Below, one piece after another: positions 62,964 to 64,000 of a DNA stretch of 64,000 nucleotides. The translations under genes and the position numbers were made by a program. The notes below the pieces were generated by a model. That model was not told the DNA's origin. It worked only from the letters and a program-made list of their open reading frames with translations, and made no database searches. Every line of letters begins with the position of its first letter. Position 1 is the first letter of the stretch. The stretch spans positions 124,001 to 188,000 of the forward strand of contig NZ_JOEV01000002.1 of the NCBI RefSeq assembly GCF_000721105.1, in the 5' to 3' direction. The stretch comes from Streptomyces cellulosae. Lineage in GTDB: Bacteria; Actinomycetota; Actinomycetes; Streptomycetales; Streptomycetaceae.

Positions 62964-62983
62964 CGTAACTTATTTATGTTACG
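62964..62983. promoter_or_regulatory. CGTAAC-N8-GTTACG dyad, candidate operator
   Basis: Perfect 6-bp arms around TTATTTAT, about 205 bp upstream of the PuuB-like gene. It contains the TTATGTT-like string TTTATGTT also seen at 58656. Candidate control site of the oxidase operon. Confidence 0.4.
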
Positions 62984-63010
62984 AGGTCACGGAGGCTTGC
63001 CTGGTCACCT

Positions 63011-64000
63011 TCATGCGGCTGTGCGACCAGGCCCCCGGCGCATGCGAAGAATTCTCGTCCGGGGCGTCGCGAACTCTCCCGCGCGCGCAAACTGCCCCCA
63101 CACTCGGCGCACCTCACGGCCGTCGCGCATAACGTCGGACCACGAGCTGCCCGTGATCAGCGCCGCTTTCGCCCACGCATCCTCGCGCGGGAACAGCAAG
63201 GGCAAGTCGACAGCGTGAGCGGATCGGAAGGGGTTGCGGCGGGATCCCCATCGCAACACGTACCGGGCCACACGGCCGCCGCCTCGGCGATGTCTGCGTG
63301 CGAAGCGCCTCGCCTCCGCCGTGTAGATCTTCCACGTGACGTAGCGGATGACGATGTCCCGCACCAGTGGTCCGACGAGGGGGAAGGCCATGGCCCAAAG
63401 CGCCGGCAGCTCGGAGGGCAGGGCCGCCTCACGACCGGTGGTTCCGATCAGTACATCGATTTCGGGAGCGACTCGCGACCAGGCCTCGCTCACCTGCTCT
63501 TCGGATGGCAGTGGACGGTGGCCATACAGCGGGGCGAACGGCATCCCTCCAGCCGCCCCGAAGGGCTCCGCGGCTTGCCGTACGCGGGCGTGAGCAGCGA
63601 GGACGTCGTCGATCGACGACGTCGCGTCGACGGACAGCGCCTCTTGCATGAGGGCCTTGACCATCGGGGCACGATGGTGGACCAGCCCGAAAGGAGCGCT
63701 CTGGATGATCGCGCGTCGGAACAGGCCTTTCGCCTCCTGCGAGATCATCAGGTGTGCCACGGCGTCCGCCCCCGCGGACTGTCCGAAGACGGTGACGCAG
63801 TTCGGGTCGCCGGTGAACGCGGCGACGTTTCGCTGCACCCATCGCAGCGCCTCCACCTGGTCGAGCAGTCCGAGGTTGGCCGGCCGCGCCGCGCCGTCTC
63901 CCAGGTAGCCGAACATGCCGAGGCGGTAGGTCACGCTCACCACGACGACCCGCTGCTCCTGCACGAGTACGGCAGGGTCCAACGTGGGGGTATCACCGGC
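63011..64000 (-). CDS. type B carboxylesterase, 5' end outside the window
   Basis: The last 329 residues of a carboxylesterase/lipase family protein that runs off the right edge in frame. The reading frame at the edge is AGDTPTLDPAVLVQEQRVVV. It shows VSVTYRLGMFGYLGDG, WVQRNVAAFTGDPNCVTVFG with nucleophile Ser in GQSAGADAV, and a His region SAHAVDLPLLFPREDAW near the end. Full family members are about 500 aa, so roughly a third is missing. Hydrolyses carboxylic esters. Confidence 0.88.
   Translation of the reverse strand, partial: AGDTPTLDPAVLVQEQRVVVVSVTYRLGMFGYLGDGAARPANLGLLDQVEALRWVQRNVAAFTGDPNCVTVFGQSAGADAVAHLMISQEAKGLFRRAIIQSAPFGLVHHRAPMVKALMQEALSVDATSSIDDVLAAHARVRQAAEPFGAAGGMPFAPLYGHRPLPSEEQVSEAWSRVAPEIDVLIGTTGREAALPSELPALWAMAFPLVGPLVRDIVIRYVTWKIYTAEARRFARRHRRGGGRVARYVLRWGSRRNPFRSAHAVDLPLLFPREDAWAKAALITGSSWSDVMRDGREVRRVWGQFARAGEFATPRTRILRMRRGPGRTAA

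Noticed and set aside
1..64000. CRISPR arrays, tRNA or rRNA genes
   Set aside because: I saw no regularly spaced repeats and no tRNA- or rRNA-like sequence while reading both strands; a dedicated search would be needed to exclude a single tRNA.

Overview
The window reads as an accessory, catabolism-rich stretch of a high-GC actinomycete chromosome, most likely Streptomyces. Support comes from the GC-rich codon use, frequent GTG starts, overlapping start/stop codons inside operons, IS5- and IS630-type elements typical of streptomycetes, a mycofactocin-type dehydrogenase and several F420/flavin (LLM, PPOX) enzymes. The genus is an inference from these features. I recognised no tRNA, rRNA or CRISPR array.

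Layout. (1) 1-9.0 kb: a catabolic cluster built on a three-subunit molybdenum hydroxylase, with a zinc alcohol dehydrogenase, a Tm-1-like (UPF0261) protein, a histidine phosphatase, a GntR/FCD regulator and a divergent cyclase-type hydrolase. ATCGAT palindromes flank it at both ends. (2) 9.0-17.6 kb: a mobile-element-scarred zone holding a truncated prenyl diphosphate synthase beside a Tn3-like relic, LtrA, an IS5-like element with a passenger gene, an AI-2E transporter, a glycine-rich DUF1269 protein, a MarR relic, an IS630 element and a rhomboid-like membrane protein. (3) 17.4-24.5 kb: a carbohydrate locus with a GH3 glycosidase (broken at its 3' end), a LacI regulator and a divergent sugar ABC importer (lipoprotein plus two permeases). 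(4) 24.5-26.0 kb: a gene graveyard. (5) 26.0-40.7 kb: regulators (TetR, three MarR) with redox genes: SDR, FMN reductases, YceI, DHA2 efflux pump, PPOX protein, epoxide-hydrolase-like enzyme, two LLM flavoproteins, isochorismatase and old yellow enzyme. (6) 40.8-48.4 kb: a tightly coupled meta-cleavage operon on the minus strand, running from an alpha/beta hydrolase and a type I extradiol dioxygenase to acetaldehyde dehydrogenase, hydroxyoxovalerate aldolase, hydratase/decarboxylase, 4-oxalocrotonate tautomerase and semialdehyde dehydrogenase. (7) 48.8-57.6 kb: a second ring-cleavage locus with a LigB-type dioxygenase, a TetR regulator fused to a degenerate class II aldolase domain, and a divergent set of alcohol dehydrogenase, three SDRs, a SRPBCC-SnoaL fusion and a second hydratase. 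(8) 57.7-64 kb: DUF1028 protein, LLM enzyme, a frameshifted aldehyde dehydrogenase, a PuuB-like FAD oxidase and a carboxylesterase cut by the window edge.

How they fit. Regions 6 and 7 together could convert an unidentified catecholic or side-chain-bearing aromatic to pyruvate and acetyl-CoA; the two hydratase/decarboxylase family members could supply the two steps the 4-oxalocrotonate branch needs. A repeated operator-like motif, TTGGCCGACCAA, occurs near two related MarR genes, the old yellow enzyme and the head of the meta-cleavage operon, suggesting one regulon across 38-49 kb. The most unusual items are the TetR-aldolase fusion, that shared operator set, the SRPBCC-SnoaL fusion, and the GH3 gene whose last ~55 codons now sit 1 kb away fused in frame to a rhomboid-like gene.
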